Of a stretch of 64,000 nt of DNA, positions 15,301 to 27,700 are shown one piece after another. Position 1 is the stretch's first letter. Every line of letters begins with the position of its first letter. The stretch is from the NCBI RefSeq assembly GCF_028389875.1, contig NC_084671.1, positions 5,781,001 through 5,845,000 on the forward strand. The letters are read 5' to 3'. The DNA is from Rhea pennata (taxonomy: Eukaryota; Chordata; Aves; Rheiformes; Rheidae). The notes under the pieces are model-generated. The model was given only the letters and a program-made list of their open reading frames with translations. It did no database searches and was not told the DNA's origin. Made by a program: the position numbers and the translations under genes.

Positions 15301-17051
15301 AAGTCACCAGCTAATTGACAAGTAACCCCAAAAGGAGTTTTTCTATGGGGAAGTAACATAACTCAATCAAGAGCAGTATCTCCTCCTGACACAAGGTCAC
15401 ATGCTATTCCTACTATTAGGTTATTAAGCTAAATATTTATTCCAGCTGATAAATTCAGTATTTCCACTGAAGTGAAACAAATAATTTAATGCAGATAACA
15501 TATACACACAATAAACACATCTGGTAAGATACTACATAGAAAATGTGTCCTTTAAGTAAAATTTACAGCATAGTGATATTCTGATGTTCAGCTTGATTAG
15601 ATTAGAATTTCAGTGGAAATAACATTTGAAAATTTTTACCAGAATTTACCAGAAATACTGGAGTTTTTTAATATCTGAAAAGAAATCCCAAGACAAGTTA
15701 GATAGCATAACAACAGAATAATTTGGCAGAGCAACTCCAGTGAAACCTTATTAAGGAATCAGACCCTCCTGTTGGCTCATGATGATTCAAAAACTGGGTC
15801 AGTTGAAGTGATAGCCTTAGTGGAAGAAGATACTCTGGAACTTTTAAATCATGTTATTCCATGACTTTTTCAATATATAATATTGCTTTTCCATATCAAA
15901 CCAACAGACCACCTAGTCTAGCTCTTTGCAAATTACTTATGCAGGCAACATTGTATGAAATGATGCTCTAAGGATCTTGGCATATCTTCAGCCATTGAAT
16001 GGATAATGATCTGCCTATAAATACGGATCAACTCCACTATGTATGCTGCTGCATATGGTACTGTATTTTCAATGCAATTGCCAGCAACTAAAAGGAAACC
16101 TTACTTTTTAAAAGGAAGCTTGAAGGAAAGATTTGAAATAGACTCTTCTTCAGTTCTGAAAGGACAATGCAAGAGACTGCCAACAAGAGAGTATAACATA
16201 CGTTATATCCAAAACTGCATTAACCAAAGTCCAAACACGTTCTGAGAATCACACAGACTACATAAAAAACAATGCAGTGACATTGTAATGGTTTCTAATC
16301 ACAGTTATTGACACTTGGTTGTTGACAGATGTCTGTCAGAACAGGCTGGGTATATTTGATCCCACAGGGAGGTGGTAGATTTGAGTCAGAATAAATGGGG
16401 CCTCTCCCACTACCTTTTCCATGATTCTGCCCTTTGAAGTTGTGTCAGATACTTTTTAGTCCTAGGTGTGATTTTATGGGGGGAAGAGGAGGTGCTACTA
16501 TAACAGTGAAGGTGTAAAGGTTCTAGGTAGGCCTGATGAAGAAAAGTGTCTTTTACTTGAGTGACTTACTCCCATACAGGGACAGCTTCCCCAGAAAAAA
16601 GTGTGTTCATGACTGTGACTAAAACAGGGGACTGAAGCATTCTAGCAGTTCCTAAAAGCAGAGGTGGTACAATTTTCCAGCCATCTGACAGACAGAATTT
16701 ATTTATTTAGTTTAGTGTTAACATTAGCTTTTTTTTTTCTTCTCCGATTTACTGAAATAAAAAAGGAAACACACTTCTACTTTCTCTTCCGATTTCTATT
16801 TGTACTACTGCTGCTTGCTTTGCACTTTCATATTCTCTACTCAGGTGCACCAGGACAAATTCTGAATTGTGAGGAGGTTAGGATGAAGTTTCCCTATGGC
16901 CAAGTTGTTTCATAATTGCAGATTTGTTTTCTAAAGCATCCAATACAGGCCACTCATCCACCTAAATGGCTCACTGAACTAGCATGGTAGGGCAATTACC
17001 ACCTTCCTAGTTCCATCTATTTTTTGAGCTGCTGTAAAGTTTAGTTCAGTG

Positions 17052-17154
17052 CTAAATCGCTTTAGTACTGAGCTTTAAAATGCTTTAGCAGCTCAGAAGC
17101 ACTTTGCCAGCTCAAATGCTCTTCATGAAGCACCCCTCATCCTAAACCGCTTTA
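17052..17154. repeat. Paired near-palindromic CTAAAYCGCTTTA motifs
   Basis: CTAAATCGCTTTAG at 17052-17065 recurs as CTAAACCGCTTTA at 17142-17154. Further GCTTTA units lie between them. Each unit is itself nearly self-complementary. The arrangement looks like the remains of a small DNA-transposon copy; a regulatory role is also possible but unsupported. Confidence 0.35.
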
Positions 17155-18685
17155 AGACTAAAGTATCCTAAAAAAAAACAAATGGAAATGTGTCCAACAG
17201 CACATGCTCAGAGACATAAGTGAAGATGCTAAGGATATAGTGCTGTTCTTGGACCTGACAGAGCTGTCTGCTTCCAGGAAGGCCAGAATCTTGGCAAAAA
17301 CAGAATCTAGCATTTCCACCACTTGGAAATGTAAAAATTTGTTTATTTTGAGAAGACATCAGCATTTTTGGCCCAAATATGACCTCTATGCTCAGTCTGA
17401 ATGGCTGAACTGACTAAGTTGCCTACCCTTCAGAAAATTCATTTCATGCCTGAGACGAAGTCTATTCACCATACCAAGACAACAGTTAATCCCTGAAGCA
17501 TATGAATTGGATTGATAGCTTACCATTAAAGTGTTTGTAACTCATCTATAGGTCAAATGCAATAAAAGAGGTCTAAAGAGGGCAAAACAGTATAAAAATT
17601 CATCAAAGCTAATGAGGAAACAAATCCACCTCCAATTTAACTTCAACTTCCTTTTAAAAGCTAATGCCTTGATGTGCAAACCCAGTTTGAAGGGAATATG
17701 CAGATGTCCTTGCCTTTAGAGCAAACCTGCTCCCTCTGGAAACCCCTCAACTGAAAGCATTCCCCACAGGACAGCTTTTTAACATCCAGGCTGTGGGCTA
17801 CAGCTCTAATTTCCTTCATGATCTGTCTGTACAAATATATATACAAATACATATACACAAAATAATCTTGCTGTAGATTGTTCCCCAAAATCCTACACAG
17901 GGCATACTGTGGTTATTCATTTCCCTGGTACCAAGATTGTTTTTATTCTAGCCAGCTGCTTCTTTGGACAGACTTGGAAATCCTGATGCAATCCACCTCA
18001 ATGACAGGATAGCTATTCAGCTATATATTTGTAGTATATTAGCTTTTAGCCTAGATTCCTGCTGGTCATCTGGCTTTATTTACCTGTGCATATGTGGATA
18101 ATTAAACTAAGCCTAACTGTTTTTATCATTACAAAGCATGTTCTTACTTTTTCACTTTATCAGTCCTAAGGAGCTGATTTCATTTGGAACAGCTTATTTC
18201 TGCCTTTTATTTCCATATGTTTAATCTAGCCTGCAGTAGAGAGGGCTACAAACTACTACAATTCCCAAATCAAATCAGAGATATTTGTATTCCTGAGTGT
18301 GAGTTCGTGTCAGCATTCTCAAGGCTGCTGTGATATACTGCTGGCTGCAGGCAAAAGACTGGTTTAATTAAGTCCTTCTGAACAGTTGATATTTCACAAC
18401 AGTGTCCTGACTTCTCCTCTACAGTAAGACCTGAAGACACAGAGCAGCTCAATATAAAACTGAAACTCTTGCTTTGTCCTAAGAACTGAAAGTTTCTATA
18501 TAATAACCAGTACTGCCCACAAGCCCTGAAGGCTGCAGCCGCAGCTGGCACAAAGACTGCCTGCTTATCTGAGAAATAACTTGTATAACCTGATCTGTTT
18601 CTTTTCTGTTCAATGTCTTATTCTTTTCTTTGGACCTACTGATTCCATTCTTTACACTGGAAAAGTTTTTGCTGTCTCCTTACAG

Positions 18686-18789
18686 CATGACTCCACGGGA
18701 TCACATGAGAAAAATGTCTATACTGGGGGAGCAAGGAACACTAGAAGAAAAGCACTTATACCGATTAGCAAGTGGCATGGCAGCAGGAG
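18686..18789 (+). CDS. SAMD7: SAMD7 coding exon 1 (start codon)
   Basis: A strong pyrimidine tract and TTACAG acceptor end at 18685. One base later comes ATG (18687), opening residues 1-34 (MTPRDHMRKMSILGEQ...), and the exon ends at GGAG|GTAAGC in phase 1. The peptide resembles the MAPEDHYRRL region of SAMD11 as I recall it, which supports real coding. An upstream non-coding exon is implied. No other in-frame start can be assigned. Confidence 0.85.
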
Positions 18790-21700
18790 GTAAGCAGGAA
18801 GAAATCTAACTGCACATTTGTTTAAAGGGTTGTAAAAATCCACATAATATATGAGAAACAACCTGCAAGAGGTTTAATGCCTTAAAAAAGGCAATTAAAA
18901 TTTGCCTGAGAAATAACATAGGAATAAACATGTTTCTGTTAAGGCCACTGAAAGTTAACATGGGGAATTCTTGGCATTCCAAATTTGATCAGGAGAGGGT
19001 AATCATCTGGAAGAGCAGCCATGACCATACACAAACTCTGCAGCAAAAGGCATAGTTGGAGGTTATGAGGGTCTCACTCACAACTACAGGTTCTTTTTTC
19101 TAGACTTGCTGTCTCTTAACAGTGTAGGTTGCAGCTAATAAGATATTTTAAAAATAAAACTCTGTTAGGAGCAAAAATTTTCTCAAGCGGAGAACTTAAC
19201 ATTCATGATTATTCTCTTCTATTCAGTAGTGATATATGAATCATCACTGTCTGTAAATTATCCTTTCACTCACTTGACTGTGCACATCCTGTTTATTTTT
19301 GCTGCAGTTTGATTGTATAAATCTGCATTATTTAAACAATGTAGTTAAGGTGGCAGGCTGAAATGTCTTCTTTTTTAATTGTTGCTATAAAAAGAGTATG
19401 ATTTGCTAACTCATAAGCACTAAAGTTCTGGCAATTGAGGGAGGAAAAAAAACTACTTTTCTGGTAAAGTTGTGCTGTGGACAGAATCACTTTAATTTAC
19501 TACATTCACAACAGAACTGTATCTGCTTTGTGTCAGAACTGCGGCAGCGGCAAGAGATGCTAATGAGAAATCAGCTGATGGCTGTAAACCCTCAGCTAAT
19601 GGGCACAGGCCAACACAGAATGCAGGCAATTCCCTCTCAGTTTGAGCCTCGGCTGGTAGACAGGTATTTTCCACCACTTCTCTATTATAGTATTGCAGTT
19701 AAAGAATGACTGCTCATGTGGTATATAAAGATTTTATATTATTAATAACTAAACAATGTGTTTTGCATGTCTGAATGTATTTTTTTTCTCCTTAGAGATC
19801 TGTTACCTTCAACTGAAATGATAACACCAGCTGACCCAAGACAGATCCATATAGCTTCCCACCTTGGACCCACAGTCCCGCAGCATGCAAACATGCCAAA
19901 CATATTGTCCAACCGTGTTTATCCAGGCCCAGGTAATGAAGCACTGTCCGTATCCTGCAAAGTGACAGCATGTTACTGAGAAAACAAATGGCTCCTGCTA
20001 TTTTTTTATCAGCTTATCAGGACTGTCAATAGATCTATTTTATTTTATTCTGTAAAATAGTCTGACTAAAAGGATGCAGTCTGCCTGCCAGAGATTCTAA
20101 CCTGTGCCAGTTTAAGTTTTTTAAAGACATCCATTTTAACTTTTATTAAGTATACTGATTTCCGAGTTGTTCACTTGTGTTTTCTCCCTTTCCTGTTGTT
20201 TTTTTCCAAGCATTTCCCCACCTAAACAGAAGGCTGTAGCTAAACATACAAGTCCAAATAACAACGTTCCTTTTGCTACGTTTAATTCTTTTTCATATGA
20301 TGGTATTAGCATTAGCTGTTTTAAGAGATTATTTCACTGACCATAATCTTTAATCATCATATCAGACCCAACTCTTGTAGGACAACTACAAGTCATTTTA
20401 ATAAAGGCTCAAATTACAGGGTATAGTTCTAAGGCAAAAGCTGGATACCAAGGCATGGCAACAGAACTATGGCATACTTGTCAATTATACAAATTCTCCT
20501 ATATTTAATCATATATTAATTTATATAGCCATTTACACAAAAAGGTAATATCTTGAATACTCTGAGTGCCTGAACAGATTCTGGATGCCACATAGATCCA
20601 AAAATAGGAATTTCTGGCTTCAACTTCCTTCCCCTAATCTGGGTCTCTGCTTTTGATTTACCACAGATGGATATCCAACAAGAGATTCCCTCAAGAGAAA
20701 ATGTCATTTAAAATTATATGGCAGCTAGGCTAAAAACAATCTTAAAGGTCTTAACCACTGATTATTATTTTCTGAGCAGCTGTATGCACTTGAAAGGCAG
20801 AAGTCACCAATTACAATAGCCCTGCTGTCTCTTTCCTTTGTGGATAACGGCAGCTGTGCCTAACTACAGATCTGATCCTGCAAATACCTGACATTGGACT
20901 ACATCTTTCTACCACATATTTTCCCTAAAGCAAAGAACACAAGTAGGATCTAGCTTAAAGTTTTAGTAGCTTCTCAGAGAAACACATAGTTCATGTCCTT
21001 AAAAGATTTTCAAAATATCTCTGCATTACTTTGGGGTTTGTGCATTTGCTAGAGGAAACAAGTGAAATTTAAAGACTTTTTTTCCCCCTCCTTTTAAGGG
21101 TATAGCTTTCTCCAGCCAGAATCCATGGAAGCTGTGGCCAGGAGACAGGAATTGGTTCAAAAACAAAATATTGCCAGGTAATTCATTGTAAGCTTTTCTC
21201 TGAGGTGCAGGCTGGGGTTTGAGTGGCGACAGCAGACGGGGATGGAGTCACAGACCTGTAGTTTCTTAGAGTGATTGAGATATGTTCTCACATGACCCAG
21301 AAGAGCAAAGTGCCCTCTATTGTCTTAGAAAGTCTGAAGCCACTGAACTTGCTGCTCTCTCTTATTCTGCTTTTAGCCTTAAAATGATTTAAGAAAAAAG
21401 GCCTAGATTAGTTAAAGAAACAAACTACAGACTTTAGATCCAGCTCCTGAACTCTGGATCCAAGCACCCTGAAATTACAAAAGGTCAGAAATAGATTCAG
21501 ATTTTACAGCTGTGTCTTACCACACAATATTTTGAATCTCTATAGCTGGACCCTAGGCATGATTAGAAATGCCTCTACCCTACTATCGGTGAGCAGGTTT
21601 CCTAGTTTAACCAGTCTTGGTGTCAGGATGACTTATAAGGAATATGGTGATTTGTACCAATTTCAATGTAATCAGCAGCTGGCTAAATAATCACTGCTGC

Positions 21701-24700
21701 TCTCCCTCACAGCCATACCATTTCCATAGAGGACCTCTGACCTCAACCATTTTTCAGGTGGGCTTCAGCACAGTACCAAACTGCAGCCCCCCTCGCACAG
21801 TAATATTAAGAGCAAAGAACAGATAAATTCTGAATAGGAGTCTCCCAAGAGTATTGTGACAGGAGTGTTTTGAGTTCTTCAGCTAGAAGAACTTGATTAC
21901 TGAACTCCTCCAATCAGCAAGACTTGCATCAGCACTGCATTTTATATAGCTCCTGACACATGGTGAAAGCCCTGAGAAAAACATATTAATAACAGAGCTA
22001 GCAGAGAGCAGCAAAAGGGGCCAGCATATGTCCCCTCAGCCCCATCAGAGACAGCCCTGCCTGTTCAGGTCCTTTCTTCTGCCCACCAAACCCGAGAAAA
22101 CCCTGGCATAAAAGAGCTCAGACTAAATTCATGAGATGATCTTTACTCCTGCTCTTAAGCCATGCCAGTCCTGGCAATTTCCTCCTGCTTCACACTGCTT
22201 TATGCAGTACTATTTCCCCTTTAGAGGTGCACCCCCAGACTGGGTCCTTTCACCTTTGATGGATACCAGGTGTTGACAAACAACCCTCCACACTCTTCCA
22301 GCTGTGCTGGCTAACACCTAGGCTCCAATCCTTGTTCTTGACGGGACTCCGCATAGCTCAGCAGTCCCAGGCCACTTGCACCTCAAAGGAACAGACTGTG
22401 CTATCCATGGGGTAGCCAGGAATGTCACACAGTGCTGTTTATCTCCACCTCATGAGCCATGTACGAGCAATGACAATTGGGCAAGATGTATAGGGACATG
22501 CGACATAGAGGAGAAGATGTCCATCACATATCTGAAAGCAGAAAATTTAGGATCCAAGGACTGTAACAAAGATGAAGAGAGAGCAGGGAAAGAAACTTGA
22601 GTTTTATGGAGTGAACAACTACTTCCTCCATACAATTATCATCTAAATAGGTATCTTTTATCCAAACTGCTTTCCTGACAATTCTACATTAATGAGAAGT
22701 CTGAGTCTGTCTGACCTGCTATCCTCACTGCAGCATTAAGCTTTCTTAGTTCACTTAAAGATTCAGCTGCCCTTACAAGCCCTTTTCCAGAGAAGAATGT
22801 GGAAGTATCACTGAAAACTCCTCACAGCAGAAAGGCAAGCAGATCCTTCTGCGGTTTGTGCCTGGCAAAACGGCTCTGTTTTCTCATCTCTCAGCTCCAC
22901 CAGAAGATGTGACCTGAAGCTATAGGTTTCTGTTTGATCATTCATTTGGTTCCAAAGAAAGCTGATGCCAGTAAAGGTTGGTACAATGGAGAAACACAGT
23001 ACTCCCCACATTCTCTGTATCTAACTGGCAATCCTTCCTACCTCCTGTGCCAGGCGAGGCAGTATTGACACAGAGCCTGGAGCATTAGCTTTCTCCTCCG
23101 GGAGGATGATCAGTTGAACATTTACCATCAGAGTGTCATCTCTTCTTGCTCCAGGTCCCAGACACTATTAGCTTGCTCTGGCTATATACACAGGTTCCAC
23201 AGATAATAGGAGTTCTTTATCACTTACAATATCACTGCCATTTTAGAATTTTCTGTATAATTTTCTGATTAACAATATAAGTCTCTTATTTTCTTTAGTC
23301 TTCAGCCATTATGACACTACAGACATTTCTCCAAATCTGAAGGGAGCATCATCACTGCAATAACGCCTGGATTGCCAATGTATAAATAATATTTTTGTCT
23401 GAAATGTTAACCACAGTCATCACAAGGAAAATTGAATTTTTTTTTAATCCTTTTAGTTTACTCTGTTTATTTGAAAACACATTAAATATATCCAGGTTTG
23501 TCATTCCCTCTACTTTGTTTGTGACCTCTCACACAGAGCAATACAGAGGACAGAGAAGGAAAACAGTACTCTTACCTATTGAATTGTCTTAATTTTAATC
23601 TGCCACTGGAAAAAGAAATGATAAGAGAAGCGAGCTGGCCTGACTGCTTTTTCTCTGTGTGTCTCTTAGGATGGAAATGGAAATGAATGCTATTTTTCAG
23701 CAAAAAGAAATAGAGAAAGCTCATCGGAAAGGGTTACTGGGCCTGGAAGCACCTTTCCTTTACCACGGGATGCCAACTAGTCCCATTGCTTTCCGTGGCA
23801 GGCAAAGGCTACCTGAAGGCCACCTTCCCAGTGACTTATATGTTCATCGTACCACTCTTGATGAAATTCATGGTAACACTATGCTCATGGCAACTAGCCC
23901 ATACCCTCCAGTCAGCAGTTTGCAAAGGGAGAGGGGCCGTCGGCCAGGGAGAAGAGCTGGAAATCAGAAAACTGCAGACTGCAATGTGAATGGCACAAAG
24001 AACCAAGCTGAAGACAAGACCACAGATCCTGCTTCTGCTGTAGTGGATGATGAGAAAGACGACAAGAAAGAAGCAGAAGTGGAGACACCAAACAAGCATG
24101 AACAAAGCAAAAACCAGAGTGAGGCATCTGCAGTTTCCAAAAATTGTAAAGAGTTTGAACAAGGCTTGAGAAAAAATTGCACAACCCATGAAATATCTAC
24201 TGAAACCAGCAGCTGCAACAACACAAATGACAAGGATTCTAGTAACTCCTGTGCTGCATTTGATGACAAGTACATGTATCATTCTGCAATCCCATTCTCA
24301 GCATTACCATATGGATTCCCAGTACCCAGCAACCCATTACTACCTTCAGGTTTGTCAAGTCTCCAGATCAGTTTGAATGACATGATACTATTTATTTTTA
24401 TTGATTTGCTCTCTTATTTCTTCCCTTTGTTTTAAGCATATTTTCTGTTACAACAGAGTCATAGCAACTAAATGTGTGGTTCATGTCCTGCAAATATGAC
24501 TTGATAAATCCAGGTCAGCAAAGGCAAACAGTGGTTTCCCTACTTAAAGCTGTGAGGCTTGGAGGTCCAAACCACTGGAGTTTTCATTATTTTAAGTAGC
24601 AATACTTGACTTTGCAGGACCTATATGACAATGCAGTTGCACAGGAAGAAAGTCACAAAGCAGCTTCTAAGTGCTCTGATGCTTTGTGCCCTGCGCTATA

Positions 24701-27700
24701 CCACCACAGGATGACCATCACTGCTAACTCGTCAAGTTAGCATCGCCCTGAGGTTTCTGTAACTCTATTCAACATACTCCATTCTCTCATCTCCTTCATG
24801 TTATCAGGAGAGATACGCTGACCATAATCCCTTGTGTACGCCAAACAGTGCAAGGAATTCCCTTAGAATCTGTATTCTTTTAGGAACAAACTTATCCCCG
24901 AAACTTAACCTCTACAGGAACTGTGTGCCTCTCTAGGTCTCTCATAGGTCTCTCCAGTCACTGTTCAGGAATCATTTTTTCCAAAGCTTTGCAGCTATTG
25001 TTAAATGCATTGACGACAATGGATGAGCCCTGGAAAACTTCCCGTTACCTGAAATGACAGCAGGCTGGGATGTTTGTTCAGGATCATCTACAAAGACATA
25101 CTGTATCACTGAAAAACAAATAAGGTACTCTAAACATGAACTTCTTGTCTTCCAAAGGAATTCCAGTTAAATAAACAAAACTGCTGAATAAAATTCCGAG
25201 CTAGCCTCTCTCTCCTGCCCTTATCTTTTCTACATGTACTTCTAACTGACAGTAGGTACTATGGGCTAACATAGTCCTGTTCTATTGGAATTTTAGTCAA
25301 GTTAAAATAACAGTACAGTATAAAGAATCAAAAGTATCAGATAATATAGCCGTTAGATAAAATACCGCAGCGTGACTGGTATGTACAGTACTATGAGCAA
25401 ACAAAAGAAGTCAGTAAAGACGATCAAAAGAAAGCCCTCCAGAATCAGTTACAAGTGACTGTCAAGTGACTTTGGTGTCTAGGACTGCTTTATCTGTCAG
25501 TGACTACACAGCGTTGTTAATATAAGAACTTCTCTAGAACTGTCCAAATTCTTATGCTACCATATGCTACCATTCTTTTCCTATTGATTTGCCAAGCAAA
25601 CTGCTACAAACATTTCTGTGTTTTCTCCTCAAAGGAGCACATGGCCTGATCCTGAATGGAGAAGACATTTCTTCCATTGAAGACATTCGTAAATGGACCG
25701 TTGATGATGTATACAACTTTATCACTAGTCTTCCAGGCTGTTCAGATTATGCTCAGGTGATTATAAACATTCATCATAGTTACAACTTCAGGTCTTTAGG
25801 ACCTTCCAGATTTAAGAGTCATCTAGTAAGTTTTATGTTGCAAAACTTATTCTTACTTGTTATAGACCTAACAGCAGTTTTAATTATGCTTCAACATATG
25901 AAGCCACTTGCAGTCATAAAGGAAGAGCCAGTCCCTGGCTCAAAGAAGTTGCAGTTCATATTACATACTTTTCAGTTAAATGCTGCAGTATGGAGTCATT
26001 GGTCGTTGTATACATCAAGAAGATTAGCAGCACAGCAGTGGTAAAGGTATTTTAATCCCGGCACTCCACACACCCTACACAATTTTTATGCAGATGAAAG
26101 CAATTCTTCATTCTTGTGATATAACTTACCTTCCACCTCTGAGCTCTTTAGAGCATTATTCCATTTTAAAAATGAAACATCATTAGTAATGTAAGCAAAA
26201 GGTTGATATTCTATATATCCCTGGGGAAGATTTAGTAAGATGAACTCATTCTTTCATTGATAGCAGGCTGCTCATTTTTCTTGAATTAAATAACATTCTA
26301 GCATTACGAAGTTTGGACTTGCTGAGAACAAGTAGATGAGCTACAGGCAAATGTGCTGATGTCCACTCACTCAAACAAGAGATGACACACTGCAGTTAAG
26401 AGATAAATTTGAAGATAAAATACTTTCAAATTATTATTTCCTCCTGCTGTTGTCTATGTCTCAGGATTAAGTATAAATTATGAATAGTGAAGTCTGTTTT
26501 AGCATACCACAATGTTCATTTTATTTTTTATAAGATATTTAAAGACCATGCTATTGATGGAGAAACCCTCCCACTGCTAACAGAGGAACATCTCTTGGAC
26601 ACAATGGGATTAAAACTTGGGCCAGCATTAAAAATCCGCTCTCAGGTATGATCATTAAATGCCCTGAAATGAGAACTCGCGGAGATATGAATGGTTTCCA
26701 AACTAAATCACTTTTTTTAAAACTAATAAAATAACTGCGGTAATACAGGGAGAGAAGAAAGTTGCTACTGAACAGTAATACAACTCCAGCACGGTTTGCT
26801 TTTGCTTCTCTGAGGGTTATGATAACATGCAGGAAAACACGAAGGGAGAGGTTATGATTTACAGTTTGAGAAATACTTTAAGTGGAGTCAGGACACAGCA
26901 GAACTAGAAACTAGGCTGAAGTTAGAAATGGGAAAGATTTGCTTAGTGGATTAACCCAGTTTCACTCCTCTTTCCTCTTTCTAGCTGGAAAGAAATTCTC
27001 TGTTGCATATGTGCTTTTGCTTCAACCTATCCTTGCAAATATCCCATATAAGGGCTTCTACAGCCTTTCTGAGAATACAATCTTACACATTTCACAGACA
27101 GGTTGTCCCTCTTTGTTGAATTTTTTCTGCTCTTAATTTCATTCAATAATATAATCTTTCTGTGTGTTTCTACTGTCTGCCTGGTTCTTTTTCCTTTTCT
27201 TTGACCCCTAGCTCTCTCTCACTCCTCTCTCATTAAAAACACCTTCCTTGCTCTTAGCTGACAGTTCACCTCTCCTCTATCCCATGGGTGCTGCAGCACC
27301 TAGAGGGCGAGAAGGGCTCAGCATACTGAGCCCTTTCCCAGACAGGCTGTGTTGAGCACTGCCAAGTTCCTTCCTCAAAAACCTGGGCCTAGAGAAAGGT
27401 GAGAGGGAAATGGGAAAGATTTCTGCACGTTTGCTAAATGCTGACTGTGCTTTTGAGATGGTTGGGATCTCCACGTCTTCAAGGCTGTCCCCCTGGCCAC
27501 ATGACAGCAAGCTTTGATGTCAGGTTAAGCATTTAATGACCTTAGCATTATCTAAAGAAGCAACTGCTGTAACTCTGTTCTTGTCTTTAAAGGTGTCTCG
27601 ACGTTTGGGCAATGTGTTCTACATGATGAATCTTCCTCTGTCCATGCCCCTGCCACCTGCTCCAGGCAAACCCTCAGATCAACCCTCTGACATAGCCTCT

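Larger units (their letters stand above)
1..18685. other. AT-rich DNA upstream of SAMD7 coding sequence
   Basis: No exon with recognisable protein similarity could be supported here on either strand. Open frames are short (up to 160 codons at 3443-3925) and read as chance. The next genes expected upstream by synteny (LRRC31, LRRIQ4, LRRC34) leave no visible leucine-rich repeat frames. Because the first SAMD7 coding exon begins at a splice acceptor, at least one non-coding 5' exon and the promoter must lie upstream, probably inside this interval, but I cannot place them. The stretch holds simple repeats (470-518, 8034-8057), an inverted-repeat element (12306-12392) and paired near-palindromic motifs (17052-17154), listed separately. 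Confidence 0.6.

Noticed and set aside
1-18685. Expected upstream neighbours LRRC31/LRRIQ4/LRRC34 and the telomerase RNA gene
   Set aside because: No leucine-rich repeat frames or recognisable telomerase RNA sequence were seen in the window.
23836-24282. 148-codon - strand frame
   Set aside because: It is the antisense of SAMD7 exon 5, whose coding role is established by splice phases and similarity.
25757-26044. Open frame continuing past SAMD7 exon 6 into the intron
   Set aside because: The SAM domain continues cleanly at 26535 in the correct phase; the read-through part has no domain similarity.
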